DNA from: Thalassobium sp.
GTDB lineage: Bacteria > Pseudomonadota > Gammaproteobacteria > Pseudomonadales > Oceanobacteraceae
Length of the DNA stretch: 64,000 bases
NCBI GenBank assembly: GCA_002733205.1
Contig: NVUW01000007.1
Location: forward strand, 118,030 to 182,029
Direction: 5' to 3'
A program made the position numbers and the translations under genes. The notes below the pieces were generated by a model that worked only from the letters and a program-made list of their open reading frames with translations, did no database searches and had not been told where the DNA came from. This document shows, in pieces, positions 29,628-39,620 of the stretch (position 1 is its first letter; each line of letters opens with the position of its first letter).

Positions 29628-30103
29628 GACAAATGCAGACGCGCCAGCGCCATGTGCGTTAAGGCATAAACCCAGGGCCAGACCAGCGCCGAGGTCAGTG
29701 CCGGAGTCCAGAGCGATACCGGCACCATATTTTCACTGACCAGCGCCACCGCCCAGTAACTCAGCAACTGCTGCAGCACCACCAGCAAAAACACCACGGC
29801 GGTCTGCTGCAGAAAATTAAACATCGCCATACGCCGGTACAGCAGCTGCAGTACAAAAATATGCACAGCTAAAGTGAGTACGTGCATACCAAGCAACGAA
29901 TTGTGTTCCACGTCCAGCATGAGCCCCAGCGGTATCGCCAGCCACAAACCAAAGGTATGCGGAGCGTGCATCACCAGCAGCGTCACCAGCAGCAGCACCC
30001 AGGCGGGCTGCAGCCACAGCAGAATATCGGGCATGGGTAAATGCTCCAGCACAAACGCCAGAAACAAACCAACGGCCACCAGAATAACTGCACGGATATT
30101 CAT
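29624..30103 (-). CDS. mreD: Rod shape-determining protein MreD
   Basis: The protein has 159 residues, mostly hydrophobic with about five membrane helices, starting [17 protein letters not shown]. The ATG at 30103 overlaps the mreC stop (ATGA) and has AGGA upstream; an in-frame ATG 15 bases earlier is less likely. MreD is part of the elongasome with MreC, RodA and PBP2. The two following genes overlap in the same manner. Confidence 0.92.
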   Translation of the reverse strand: MNIRAVILVAVGLFLAFVLEHLPMPDILLWLQPAWVLLLVTLLVMHAPHTFGLWLAIPLGLMLDVEHNSLLGMHVLTLAVHIFVLQLLYRRMAMFNFLQQTAVVFLLVVLQQLLSYWAVALVSENMVPVSLWTPALTSALVWPWVYALTHMALARLHLS

Positions 30104-30945
30104 TCCTGACTCTGCCATAAATCGCCCGGTGGAACCTGACCGGAACCATGACTGAACACCAGCAATAAATGACGACTGCGATCCAGATGAGCACTTGGCT
30201 CTGCGGTGACCGCAGCAAACGATTTACCGGGGATGTTTTCTACTTTATTCACGGTCGCCACCGGATAGCCGCGAGGATAGCGGCCGCCCAGGCCGGAGCT
30301 GACCAACAGATCGCCTTTAACAATATCGGCAGTATTGGGGACATAAATCAGTTCGAGCTCATCCAGCGCACCGGTACCCACAGCAATCGCGCGCACCCCA
30401 TTACGGTTTACCTGCACCGGAATGGCGTGGTTGGAATCGGCAATCATCAATACCCGCGCACTGTATGGCATAACATCAATCACCTGGCCGAGAAGACCAT
30501 AGGCATCCAGCACCGGCTGGCCAATAAATACGCCGTCTTCGCCGCCTTTATTAATCAGAATCTGCTGACTGAACGGGTCGGGGTCCACGGCCACCACCGC
30601 GGTAACCAATACACGATCATCGACCTGCTCAGACGCGCTGAGTAATTCACGCAGCTCAATATTTTCGGCCTCCAGCGCCGCCAGACGCTGGGCTCGCAAC
30701 TCCAGCACCAGATTACGCGCAATCAGCTGTTTATTTTCACTGGTTAATTCCTGACGGCTGGCCGAGGACTCGCCAAACCAATTGCCCAGCGCCGAAGGCA
30801 CCAACGCCATCTGCTGCGCCGGAGCCAGTACATAGCCGGTCATATAACGAACGGACTGCAACCAGGGGGCGTGACTGTCCAGCCACATCAACACCAGTGC
30901 CAGCACAACAATCCCTGAAACCCGTTGCCGCTGGTAGGTCGGCAC
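30100..30945 (-). CDS. mreC: Rod shape-determining protein MreC
   Basis: The protein has about 281 residues with one membrane helix (about 10-28), a coiled coil (about 63-105) and the periplasmic beta-barrel region with VVAVDPDPFSQQILINKG, NGVRAIAVGTG and GDLLVSSGLGGRYPRGYPVA. It organises the elongation machinery and binds PBP2. The start is uncertain: the GTG at 30945 gives a shorter N-terminus than usual, and upstream codons in frame (FRQNVIKSQFQ) resemble the family start but have no ATG, GTG or TTG that is convincing. The tail after about 255 is short. Confidence 0.92.
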   Translation of the reverse strand: MPTYQRQRVSGIVVLALVLMWLDSHAPWLQSVRYMTGYVLAPAQQMALVPSALGNWFGESSASRQELTSENKQLIARNLVLELRAQRLAALEAENIELRELLSASEQVDDRVLVTAVVAVDPDPFSQQILINKGGEDGVFIGQPVLDAYGLLGQVIDVMPYSARVLMIADSNHAIPVQVNRNGVRAIAVGTGALDELELIYVPNTADIVKGDLLVSSGLGGRYPRGYPVATVNKVENIPGKSFAAVTAEPSAHLDRSRHLLLVFSHGSGQVPPGDLWQSQE

Positions 30946-31094
30946 CTGAAACTGCGACTTAATAACGTTCTGCCTGAATAAAAATGGAAGTGACTAACTA
31001 TACCGCCAAGGACAAAGAGGAACCAGCACCCACAGGCAGGAAGAGAATGCACGAACGGATCACAGACCTGCGTTTTGGCAAAATGTTCCGGCAT

Positions 31095-31118
31095 AAAAAA
31101 ACGGAGCCGAAGCTCCGC
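31095..31118 (-). terminator. Terminator/attenuator between mreB and mreC with TTCG loop
   Basis: On the minus strand GCGGAGC-TTCG-GCTCCG (31102-31118) is followed by seven T. UUCG is an exceptionally stable tetraloop. It lies 28 bases after the mreB stop, so mreB mRNA mostly ends here, and mreCD need read-through or a promoter of their own in the remaining 150 bases. Confidence 0.88.
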
Positions 31119-31145
31119 TTTTATGTTTGCCGAAACGCGTACCGA

Positions 31146-32198
<1,053 letters not shown>

Positions 32199-32222
32199 TC
32201 ACAGGTGGCAAAATTGTGGGTA

Positions 32223-32251
32223 ACTCTAGCAATGGTGGGGATTTAGGGCAA
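32223..32251 (-). promoter_or_regulatory. Putative sigma-70 promoter for mreB
   Basis: On the minus strand TTGCCC (32246-32251) and TAGAGT (32223-32228) are 17 bases apart, with an extended TG at the -10 (TGCTAGAGT). It lies about 40 bases before the mreB ATG. Confidence 0.55.
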
Positions 32252-32309
32252 GGCGCATTTATGCTACGCTCGGCAGCTTTCCAACAGGCATCAACACTGG
32301 AGTAAGCAC

Positions 32310-32597
32310 ATGGCTCTGGACCAACAACAGGTTCGTGACATTGCCGATCTGTCCCGTCTGCAAATCGACGAGGCACAAATCGCGGAATACCAGAAAAATC
32401 TGAGCAATATTCTCGACCTTGTCGACCAATTATCAGCTGTCGACACCTCCGCGGTCGAGCCGATGGCGCATCCGCTGGACGCGGTACAGCGTCTGCGGGC
32501 CGACGTCGTGACCGAAGAGAATAACCGCGATCATTTCCAGCAGATCGCTCCTCAGACCGAAAACGGCTACTACCTCGTACCACGCGTCGTTGAGTAA
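32310..32597 (+). CDS. gatC: Asp-tRNA(Asn)/Glu-tRNA(Gln) amidotransferase subunit C
   Basis: The protein has 95 residues, the family length, with [20 protein letters not shown] at the N-terminus and the central [17 protein letters not shown]. GatC wraps around and stabilises GatA in the heterotrimer. It is the first gene of gatCAB, divergent from mreB as in Pseudomonas, with GGAG 9 bases before the ATG. Confidence 0.95.
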   Translation: MALDQQQVRDIADLSRLQIDEAQIAEYQKNLSNILDLVDQLSAVDTSAVEPMAHPLDAVQRLRADVVTEENNRDHFQQIAPQTENGYYLVPRVVE

Positions 32598-32638
32598 CAG
32601 CAAAACCTGAGGTTCAGCCTCGGGTACAAGGATTCCTT

Positions 32639-34105
32639 ATGCATAACAAAACCATCGCAGACATTTCCCGCGATCTGGCGGCCGGTGAATACAGCAGCGT
32701 CGAAATTACTGAAAATCTGCTGACCCGAATTAAAAATACCGACGCTCACTACAACAGTTTTATTACCGTCAGCGAAGAGCAGGCTCTGGCCCAGGCCAAA
32801 GCCGCCGATGCCCGCCGCGCCGCCGGTAACGCCGACGCCTGGACCGGTATACCCATGGCGCACAAAGATATTTTCTGCACCAACGGTGTACTGACCACCT
32901 GCGGTTCAAAAATGCTCAGTAATTTTATCGCCCCTTACGACGCCACCATTGTTGAAAATTTCAATAATGCCGGTGCCGTATCACTGGGTAAACTGAACAT
33001 GGACGAATTCGCGATGGGCTCCTCTAACGAAAGCTCGTTTTACGGTGCCGTTAAAAACCCGTGGGATGGCGAGCGCGTTCCTGGCGGTTCATCCGGTGGT
33101 TCAGCGGCTGCGGTTGCCGCGCAGCTGGTGCCGGGCGCGACTGCCTCCGATACCGGTGGTTCGATTCGTCAGCCTGCTGCGTTCTGCGGCCTGACCGGTC
33201 TGAAGCCAACCTATGGCCGCGTATCACGCTGGGGCATGATCGCTTACGCTTCCAGCCTCGACCAGGCCGGTACCATTACCCGTACCGCTGAAGATTCCGC
33301 CATGATGCTCAACGTTATGGCCGGTTTTGATGCCAAAGATTCCACCTGCGTTGATCGTGAAGTACCGGATTACACCGCCACGCTGAATAACAGCATCGCT
33401 GGTTTAACCATCGGCCTGCCAAAAGAATATTTCCGCAGCGATTTAAGTGCCGACATGCAACAGCAAGTGCGCAACGCCATCGCCGAATACGAAAAAATGG
33501 GTGCCAAAGTGAAAGAGATTTCACTGCCGAATACCCATCTGGCCATTCCGGCGTATTACATCATCGCTCCGGCCGAGTGTTCCGCTAACCTGTCACGCAT
33601 GGACGGTGTACGTTTTGGTTACCGCTGCGAAAATCCGCAGGATATTAATGACCTTTACAAACGCTCGCGCGGTGAAGGTTTCGGCATTGAAGTAAAACGC
33701 CGCATTATGGTCGGTGCTTATGCCCTGTCTGCTGGTTTCTACGATGCTTACTACAAAAAAGCGCAGCAGGTTCGCCGCCTGATCAGAAACGACTTTGTAA
33801 ATGCTTTTAACGAAGTCGATATCATTATGGGACCAACCACTCCGACACCGGCATTCAAACGCGGCGAAAAAACCGCCGATCCGGTGGATATGTACCTGGA
33901 AGATATTTTCACCATTGCCCTGAACCTCGCAGGCCTGCCCGGCATGTCGATTTCCTGTGGTCAGGTAAATAACTTACCCGTCGGCTTACAGCTGATTGGT
34001 AATTACTTTGACGAAGGCCGTCTGCTGAATGCTGCGCATCAATTCCAGCAACACACCGACTGGCATCTGAAAACACCTGACCTTAAAAACCAGGCAGACA
34101 TCTGA
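32639..34105 (+). CDS. gatA: Glu-tRNA(Gln) amidotransferase subunit A
   Basis: The protein has 488 residues of the amidase-signature family. The Ser-cisSer-Lys triad is K76 (PMAHKDIF), S151 ([12 protein letters not shown]) and S175 ([11 protein letters not shown]). It releases ammonia from glutamine and channels it to GatB, which amidates mischarged Glu-tRNA(Gln) or Asp-tRNA(Asn). A 41-base gap separates it from gatC and 10 bases from gatB. Confidence 0.97.
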   Translation: MHNKTIADISRDLAAGEYSSVEITENLLTRIKNTDAHYNSFITVSEEQALAQAKAADARRAAGNADAWTGIPMAHKDIFCTNGVLTTCGSKMLSNFIAPYDATIVENFNNAGAVSLGKLNMDEFAMGSSNESSFYGAVKNPWDGERVPGGSSGGSAAAVAAQLVPGATASDTGGSIRQPAAFCGLTGLKPTYGRVSRWGMIAYASSLDQAGTITRTAEDSAMMLNVMAGFDAKDSTCVDREVPDYTATLNNSIAGLTIGLPKEYFRSDLSADMQQQVRNAIAEYEKMGAKVKEISLPNTHLAIPAYYIIAPAECSANLSRMDGVRFGYRCENPQDINDLYKRSRGEGFGIEVKRRIMVGAYALSAGFYDAYYKKAQQVRRLIRNDFVNAFNEVDIIMGPTTPTPAFKRGEKTADPVDMYLEDIFTIALNLAGLPGMSISCGQVNNLPVGLQLIGNYFDEGRLLNAAHQFQQHTDWHLKTPDLKNQADI

Positions 34106-34115
34106 GGAGCGAATC

Positions 34116-35576
34116 ATGGAATGGGAAGTTGTTATCGGCCTTGAGATTCACGCTCAGCTGGCCACCAAATCAAAAATATTCTCCGGCTCCTCAACCGCTT
34201 ATGGTGCGGAAGCCAATACCCAGGCCAATGCCATTGATCTGGGTTTGCCCGGTGTCTTGCCCGCGTTTAATGAAGAAGCGCTGCGCATGGCGGTAAAGTT
34301 TGGTCTGGCGATTGATGCCGAGATCGGCCTGAAATCGGTTTTTGACCGTAAAAACTATTTCTATCCGGATTCCCCGAAAGGCTATCAGACTACTCAGCTG
34401 CACCACCCGGTTGTGGGGATCGGCCATATTGATATCGAACTGGAAGACGGCAGCAGCAAGCGTATTAATGTTACCCGTGCGCACCTGGAAGAAGACGCCG
34501 GCAAATCGGTCCATGAAGGTTTTAACGGTATGTCCGGTATCGACCTGAACCGCGCCGGCACACCATTAATTGAAATTGTATCCGAACCGGAAATGCGCAA
34601 CGCCAAAGAAGCTGCGGCCTATTTCCGTAAAATGCACAGCATCGTGACCTATTTAGGAATTTGTGACGGCGATTTATCCCAGGGCTCTATGCGTTGCGAC
34701 TGTAACGTCTCCCTGCGCCCGAAAGGTCAGGAGGAATTTGGCACCCGCACCGAAATCAAAAACGTAAACTCGTTCCGTAACGTCGAGCGCGCTATCGACA
34801 GCGAAATTGCGCGGCAGATGGATATTCTCGAAGACGGCGGCAAAATCATTCAGGAAACCCGCCTGTACGATGCTGACAAAAACGAAACCCGCGCCATGCG
34901 TTCAAAAGAAGTGGCTAACGATTACCGTTACTTCCCATGCCCGGATTTATTGCCGGTCATTATCGACGACAACTATGTTGAAGCTGTACGTTCCACCCTG
35001 CCGGAATTACCGGACGCCAAGCGCGCACGTTTTGCCCACTCTCACGGTCTGAGCCCGATTGATGCCGCCGTACTGGCCGCCAACCGTGAGCTGGCACACT
35101 ATTTCGAAACTGCAGCAAAAATCGCCAACGACTATAAGCTGGCAGCCAACTGGGTGCAGGGCGACGTATCTGCCACACTGAACCGTCTGGAAATCAGCAT
35201 CGGCGAACTGGCCGTCAGCGCCGAACAGCTGGGCCGCATTCTGCAGCTGATTAAAGACAACACCCTGAACAACGGTGGCGCGAAAGAAGTCTTTAATGCA
35301 CTGGTCGAAGGTAAAGGTGACGGCAGCGCAGAAAGCGTCGACAAGCTGGTCGACTCTCTGGGCCTGAAACAGGTATCCGACAGCGGCGCAATCGAAGCCA
35401 TTGTCGCCGAAGTTCTGGCCGCCAACCCGAAACTGGTGGAAAGCTATCTGGCCACTCCGGAAGATAAACGCGCCAAAGCCATCGGGCCGTTTATTGGTCT
35501 GGTGCGAAAAGCCGCCAAAGGGGTTAATCCGCAGGTGGTTATGGACGTACTGCAGAAAAAACTGTCAGAGTTGTAA
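34116..35576 (+). CDS. gatB: Glu-tRNA(Gln)/Asp-tRNA(Asn) amidotransferase subunit B
   Basis: The protein has 486 residues. The catalytic cradle shows [33 protein letters not shown] (metal and ATP site) and [12 protein letters not shown]; the C-terminal helical and YqeY-like tail domains bind tRNA. It phosphorylates and amidates the tRNA-linked Glu or Asp using ammonia from GatA. TGAGGAG precedes the ATG. A terminator follows. Confidence 0.97.
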   Translation: MEWEVVIGLEIHAQLATKSKIFSGSSTAYGAEANTQANAIDLGLPGVLPAFNEEALRMAVKFGLAIDAEIGLKSVFDRKNYFYPDSPKGYQTTQLHHPVVGIGHIDIELEDGSSKRINVTRAHLEEDAGKSVHEGFNGMSGIDLNRAGTPLIEIVSEPEMRNAKEAAAYFRKMHSIVTYLGICDGDLSQGSMRCDCNVSLRPKGQEEFGTRTEIKNVNSFRNVERAIDSEIARQMDILEDGGKIIQETRLYDADKNETRAMRSKEVANDYRYFPCPDLLPVIIDDNYVEAVRSTLPELPDAKRARFAHSHGLSPIDAAVLAANRELAHYFETAAKIANDYKLAANWVQGDVSATLNRLEISIGELAVSAEQLGRILQLIKDNTLNNGGAKEVFNALVEGKGDGSAESVDKLVDSLGLKQVSDSGAIEAIVAEVLAANPKLVESYLATPEDKRAKAIGPFIGLVRKAAKGVNPQVVMDVLQKKLSEL

Positions 35577-35584
35577 GACCCTCA

Positions 35585-35617
35585 ACGCCCACCGCCGATA
35601 ACCGCGGTGGGCGTTTT
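35585..35617 (+). terminator. Rho-independent terminator of gatCAB
   Basis: ACGCCCACCGC (35585-35595) pairs with GCGGTGGGCGT (35604-35614) around an 8-base loop, followed by TTT. It lies 9 bases after the gatB stop. Confidence 0.88.
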
Positions 35618-35716
35618 ATAACACCATAATAAAAGCACCACGGACGGAATTATTTTCCGGCACTCTTTCTGCCGGACCTCTCACGACTCACCCTCCTTAT
35701 TTATCCGGAAACGCTT

Positions 35717-36328
35717 ATGAAAAAACTATTAGCCGGACTGGTGGCCGTTGTCACTTTGTCTGTTGTTATCCTTATTGCTCAGGCCCAGCGCCACGTTGTT
35801 ACTTCACACAGTGTTGTTATTAATGCGCCCGTCAAAGAAGTCTGGGATTTTCTTTCTGATAACCGCCACGCGAAGGGTTGGTCAGTAATTTTTGATCATA
35901 TCCGCCCACTGGAAAGTTCACCGGTTGCCGAAGGCCAGATCGGTGCCCTGCGCCGCTGCTTCCGCAACGACAATGAAGAAGGATTTTTCTGGGATGAACG
36001 TACCCTGACCACTGAACCATACAAACGCCGTACCCTGCGCACCTATAATGTCTCCAACACCAGCTGGGAATTATTCGAGCGTTTTCAGTTTACCGCTTAT
36101 CAGCTGTATGAAGACCTGGGCAATGGCACGACACGCCTGACCTTTGAAGGTGATCTCGACGACCATACAAAATATTCCGTTTTTGAACATTTTGTATTTT
36201 GGGTCAGTCAGTTCGAAGGTGAGCGGGTATTCCGCCTGAATCTGGAAAATATCAAGGCCATGATTGAACAGAAAGACGCGTTCGACCGCCCGCATCCGTG
36301 GGAGCCGCACAGCCCATTTGATGCCTGA
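35717..36328 (+). CDS. SRPBCC-fold protein with N-terminal membrane/signal segment
   Basis: The protein has 203 residues. A hydrophobic N-terminus (about 4-22, ending AQAQ) could be a signal peptide or membrane anchor. It is followed by a polyketide-cyclase/START-like SRPBCC fold: HSVVINAPVKEVWDFLSD is the usual first strand and helix, and TRLTFEGDLDD the later strands. The fold binds hydrophobic ligands; the ligand and role are unknown. An exported SRPBCC protein is less common than cytoplasmic ones. It stands alone between gatB and the convergent BMP gene. Confidence 0.75.
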   Translation: MKKLLAGLVAVVTLSVVILIAQAQRHVVTSHSVVINAPVKEVWDFLSDNRHAKGWSVIFDHIRPLESSPVAEGQIGALRRCFRNDNEEGFFWDERTLTTEPYKRRTLRTYNVSNTSWELFERFQFTAYQLYEDLGNGTTRLTFEGDLDDHTKYSVFEHFVFWVSQFEGERVFRLNLENIKAMIEQKDAFDRPHPWEPHSPFDA

Positions 36329-36341
36329 GCTGCAAAGTAGA

Positions 36342-36369
36342 TCCCCTGATGCTGAAAAGCATCAGGGGA
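36342..36369. terminator. Hairpin between convergent SRPBCC and BMP genes
   Basis: TCCCCTGATGC (36342-36352) pairs perfectly with GCATCAGGGGA (36359-36369) around TGAAAA. There is no T run on either side, so termination strength is uncertain, but its place between two convergent stops supports that role. Confidence 0.5.
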
Positions 36370-36401
36370 ATCGCTTTAGCACAATTTGTAATGCACTACC
36401 C

Positions 36402-37466
36402 TCAGAAAGACGGCATATCGCCAACCACGCCATCCACGTACCAGTTCATGCGCTGCAGCTCTTCATCGGACAGAGATTCGCCCTCACGTACCAATGGCCG
36501 TCCACGGCTGTTGAGAATGGGGCCGGAAAATACACTGAAAGTTTTATTTTCAATCTGCTGCTCGACCTGCAACACCTGCTCGCGCACCGCTGCCGGAATC
36601 TGATCACTGATGTTATTCAGCTGAGCAATGTGATCGCTCATTCCCAGCCACAGACGTTTGCCACTCCAGTTACCGTCCTTCAGCGCCTGAATCTGGGTTG
36701 CATAATATTTACCCCAGTCGTAACCAACGGATGCAACCTGAGTTTTCGGAGCAAATTCTGACATATCTGAGTGAAAGCTGATGGCAAACACACCGGCGGC
36801 TTCTGCTTCTTTAACAACCGCTGGCGAGTCAGTGTGATGGGTCAGCACGTCGGCACCGCCCTTCAGTAGTTCACGGGCCTGTTCTGCGGCTTTCTCCGGG
36901 GCATACCACTGCTTTGTCCATTTAACCTCGACCACGGCCTGCGGATTAACGCGGCGCACACCAAGAGTAAATGCATTAATGCCACGGATAACTTCCGGAA
37001 TAGCATGAGCAGCGACAAAACCAATTCGATTGCTGCGGGTCATGGCTCCGGCAATCATGCCGGATAAATAGCGCGGTTCATAAGCACGTGCAGCGTAGCT
37101 GCCCAGGTTTTCGCTCAGGCGCAGACCCGTGGCGTTATCAAATTTTACCGCCGGGAATTCACGCGCCAACCGGGCCGTCGTCACCATATATCCCTGAGAG
37201 GTGGTAAAAACAATATCGTTTTCTGCTGCCAGCTTGCGGATGGTTTCTGCCGATGCACGCCCTTCCTGCACAAACTCGACGTATTGCGTTTTCACATCGG
37301 CGCCGAAGACTTTTTCCAGATACTGACGTCCCTCGTCATGGGAGTGCGACCAGCCGACTTCTTTCGCAGGTCCGACATATACAAACGCCGCCCGGATTTG
37401 TGCCTGGGCGGCGGGGGTTAAAAATAATAAGAATGCACAAAACAGATTCATCGTACTGACACGCAT
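36402..37466 (-). CDS. BMP/PnrA-family periplasmic nucleoside-type binding protein
   Basis: The protein has 354 residues with a cleavable signal (MNLFCAFLLFLTPAAQAQ, from the ATG at 37451 or the one at 37466) and no lipobox. The mature part is the PnrA/BMP fold: IRAAFVYVGPAKEVGWSHSHDEG, IVFTTSQGYM, NRIGFVAAHAIPEVIRGINAF and VLTHHTDSPAVV. The family binds nucleosides or related purines for ABC uptake. No permease or ATPase lies nearby, so it is an orphan here. A palindrome matching the RutR box lies over its promoter, which would suit purine or pyrimidine supply. The ligand is inferred from the family only. Confidence 0.85.
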   Translation of the reverse strand: MRVSTMNLFCAFLLFLTPAAQAQIRAAFVYVGPAKEVGWSHSHDEGRQYLEKVFGADVKTQYVEFVQEGRASAETIRKLAAENDIVFTTSQGYMVTTARLAREFPAVKFDNATGLRLSENLGSYAARAYEPRYLSGMIAGAMTRSNRIGFVAAHAIPEVIRGINAFTLGVRRVNPQAVVEVKWTKQWYAPEKAAEQARELLKGGADVLTHHTDSPAVVKEAEAAGVFAISFHSDMSEFAPKTQVASVGYDWGKYYATQIQALKDGNWSGKRLWLGMSDHIAQLNNISDQIPAAVREQVLQVEQQIENKTFSVFSGPILNSRGRPLVREGESLSDEELQRMNWYVDGVVGDMPSF

Positions 37467-37486
37467 AGCGATCCGACCATTAATAC

Positions 37487-37502
37487 TTGACCATTTGGTC
37501 AG
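37487..37502. promoter_or_regulatory. RutR-like operator on the BMP-gene promoter
   Basis: TTGACCATTTGGTCAG matches 15 of 16 positions of the RutR box known from E. coli (TTGACCA-NN-TGGTCAA). It covers the expected transcription start of the BMP gene, just after its -10, which suits repression. No rutR-like gene is in the window; another TetR- or GntR-type regulator could use the same palindrome. Confidence 0.55.
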
Positions 37503-37504
37503 GC

Positions 37505-37532
37505 ATTATGCTCAGCAATGAGCGCCCTTCAA
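37505..37532 (-). promoter_or_regulatory. Putative sigma-70 promoter for the BMP gene
   Basis: On the minus strand TTGAAG (37527-37532) and CATAAT (37505-37510) are 16 bases apart. The predicted start point falls inside the RutR-like palindrome. Confidence 0.5.
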
Positions 37533-37670
37533 GTACGCGATGTTAATTTATCGATAGCTATCACAATAAATTTTCAAAAGTTGCCAAAAGTGCATTAATT
37601 TCGCTGAAATAACGCGATCAGGAGCACCGTAAAATCATGATCACGCTGTATCTGAATGTCGTGCAGGCAT

Positions 37671-37696
37671 AAAAAAACCGCCTTGCGGCGGTTTTT
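37671..37696. terminator. Rho-independent terminator downstream of sspB
   Basis: CCGCC-TTGC-GGCGG (37678-37691) is flanked by A runs on the left and T runs on the right, so it can act on both strands. It lies 31 bases after the sspB stop on the minus strand and would end the petABC-sspAB transcript. Confidence 0.88.
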
Positions 37697-37727
37697 ACAA
37701 CCAATATCAGGGTCGATATGGGTCGAT

Positions 37728-38147
37728 TTATTTCACAACCTTCAGCGAAGGTCTTGCACCACTGGGCGGAGTCTCCGCAGTGGGCTTTTTCTTCGGCGGA
37801 ACCGGATCATCCGGGTCTGGCGCTCCGGCTTCAGAACCAAATACCATACCCTGGCCATTCTCGCGTGCGTAAATCGCCAGAATGGCGATCACTGGAACGA
37901 ATACCGCCATCGGGACACCACCAAAGCGGGCATTAAACGATAAGCCGCTTTCGTCGATCAGCAGGTTCTGCACCGCACCAGGGCTGATGTTCAGCACAAT
38001 TTGCCCGTTGTTCACATATTCCTGCGGAACCTGAACGTCGGGCAATAAGGCATCAACCAACACGTAGGGTGTGCACTGATTATCGAGAATCCACTCATTC
38101 AGCGCCCGCATTAAATACGGACGGCTGGGGGTCATGGTATTACTCAT
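37728..38147 (-). CDS. sspB: ClpXP protease specificity-enhancing factor SspB
   Basis: The protein has 139 residues. The N-terminal substrate-binding domain begins MTPSRPYLMRALNEWILDNQ and includes PYVLVDA and GQIVLNISPGAVQNL. After a linker rich in Pro and Asp the protein ends RPSLKVVK, the short motif that binds the ClpX zinc domain. It delivers ssrA-tagged proteins to ClpXP. It overlaps the sspA stop by one base (TGATG). Confidence 0.95.
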   Translation of the reverse strand: MSNTMTPSRPYLMRALNEWILDNQCTPYVLVDALLPDVQVPQEYVNNGQIVLNISPGAVQNLLIDESGLSFNARFGGVPMAVFVPVIAILAIYARENGQGMVFGSEAGAPDPDDPVPPKKKPTAETPPSGARPSLKVVK

Positions 38148-38773
38148 CAGTCGCGCATTTCCCGCTCAGCTTCAGACAAGCTGGCGATGAACGATTCACG
38201 CTCGAACAGGCGCTCCATATATTGCAGCATCGGCTTGCAGGATTTCTCCGGCAATTCGATACCCAGTACCGGCAGACGCCACAGGATCGGGCCAACGCAG
38301 CAATCAACAATGGAGAACTCTTCGCTCATAAAATAGGGCAGTTCTGCAAAAATCGGGCTGGTTGCAATCAGACTGTCGGTCAGCTGCTTACGGGCAGCTT
38401 CAACGTCTTTGCCTTTACCATTCAGGATGGTGTCAATCAGCCCACCCCAGTCTTTTTCGATACGGTTAATCCACAAACGGCTTTGCGCACGGGCAACCGG
38501 GTATACCGGTAACAGCGGCGGGTGCGGGAAGCGCTCGTCGAGGTACTCCATCATCACGTTGGGTTCGTACAGAACCAGATCGCGATCTACCAGTGTCGGC
38601 AGCGAGTTGTATGGGTTCAGTGATGCCAGATCTTCTGGCTTGTTGTCAGGATCGACGTCATGAATTTCTACCGCCACCCCTTTTTCAGCCAGTACGATAC
38701 GTACACGGTGACTGTAATGATCTGACGCATCCGAATAGAACGTCATGGAAGAGCGTTTAGCCACAACCCCCAT
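38147..38773 (-). CDS. sspA: Stringent starvation protein A
   Basis: The protein has 208 residues counted from the ATG at 38773, which has GAGGTAAGGA upstream; a longer frame from 38806 lacks such a site. It has the glutathione-transferase fold: [23 protein letters not shown] at the N-terminus (key part [10 protein letters not shown]), then [16 protein letters not shown] and [15 protein letters not shown]. SspA binds RNA polymerase with sigma-70 and alters stress-time transcription. It lies between petC and sspB. Confidence 0.94.
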   Translation of the reverse strand: MGVVAKRSSMTFYSDASDHYSHRVRIVLAEKGVAVEIHDVDPDNKPEDLASLNPYNSLPTLVDRDLVLYEPNVMMEYLDERFPHPPLLPVYPVARAQSRLWINRIEKDWGGLIDTILNGKGKDVEAARKQLTDSLIATSPIFAELPYFMSEEFSIVDCCVGPILWRLPVLGIELPEKSCKPMLQYMERLFERESFIASLSEAEREMRD

Positions 38774-38810
38774 AATTTCCTTACCTCTTAGCAAACCCAA
38801 AAACAAAGAT

Positions 38811-38836
38811 AGCCCGGCCGCAAACGCGGACGGGCT
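38811..38836 (-). terminator. Imperfect terminator hairpin between petC and sspA
   Basis: On the minus strand AGCCCGTCCGC-GTTT-GCGGCCGGGCT forms an 11-base stem with one mismatch, followed by ATCTTTGTTTTT. The T-rich part starts late, so termination is probably partial and sspAB may receive read-through. Confidence 0.6.
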
Positions 38837-38862
38837 GTGCAGGCAATCAACTGCCGGACGAC

Positions 38863-39618
38863 TTACTTAACGTCGCGCCAGTATTCTTTGTTCAGCATAT
38901 ATACAGGAACAAAGAAGATTGCCAGGAATAACAGTACCCACCAGCCGATGCGCTCACGCTCAACGGCAATTGGCTCCGCCATGTACACCAGGAAGTTAAC
39001 CAGGTCGTACACAACTTTGTCGTACTCTTCAGCAGACAGGGTGCCTTCTTCGGCCAGATACAGGACACCTTCGTGCTCTTCGGTGATTTCCTGACCCGTC
39101 AGGGTATCAAAACCAACAGCAACCTGGGCGGTACCTTTTACCTGACGACCCTGAAGGCCAGCCAATACGTGTGGCATACCAACGTCTTTAAATACGGCGT
39201 TGTTGACGCCCCAAGGACGGTTTGGATCCTCGTAGAAGCTGCGCATGTAGGTGTATACCCAATCCGGGCGACGTACACGGGCAACCAGAGTCAGATCCGG
39301 AGGTGTAGCACCGAACCAACGCTTGGAGTCTTCTTTGTGCATACCGATGGTCATCAGTTCACCGAATTGCTTATCGGCAAAAATCAGATTCTCTTTCATC
39401 TGCTCTTCCGGAATACCCAGGTCGCGGGCAACACGGTTAAAGCGGGCGTGCTCCAGAGAGTGACAGCCCATGCAGTAGTTAGCAAAGGTCTGAGCACCAC
39501 GCTGCAGAGATGCAGTGTCAGTCAGATCTGTAAGGTGCTTATCCAAATGCACACCTGACTCAGAAGCCAGTGCAAACGCTGGGATAAATGCGGCAATTAA
39601 CGCGAATACTTTTTTCAT
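38863..39618 (-). CDS. petC: Cytochrome c1 of the bc1 complex
   Basis: The protein has 251 residues with a signal ([18 protein letters not shown]), a haem c site CMGCH in [15 protein letters not shown] (about 50), an axial-Met region in [14 protein letters not shown], and one C-terminal membrane helix (about 219-240) ending [10 protein letters not shown]. It accepts electrons from the Rieske protein and passes them to soluble cytochrome c or an oxidase. It begins 2 bases after petB ends. Confidence 0.95.
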   Translation of the reverse strand: MKKVFALIAAFIPAFALASESGVHLDKHLTDLTDTASLQRGAQTFANYCMGCHSLEHARFNRVARDLGIPEEQMKENLIFADKQFGELMTIGMHKEDSKRWFGATPPDLTLVARVRRPDWVYTYMRSFYEDPNRPWGVNNAVFKDVGMPHVLAGLQGRQVKGTAQVAVGFDTLTGQEITEEHEGVLYLAEEGTLSAEEYDKVVYDLVNFLVYMAEPIAVERERIGWWVLLFLAIFFVPVYMLNKEYWRDVK

Positions 39619-39620
39619 TA

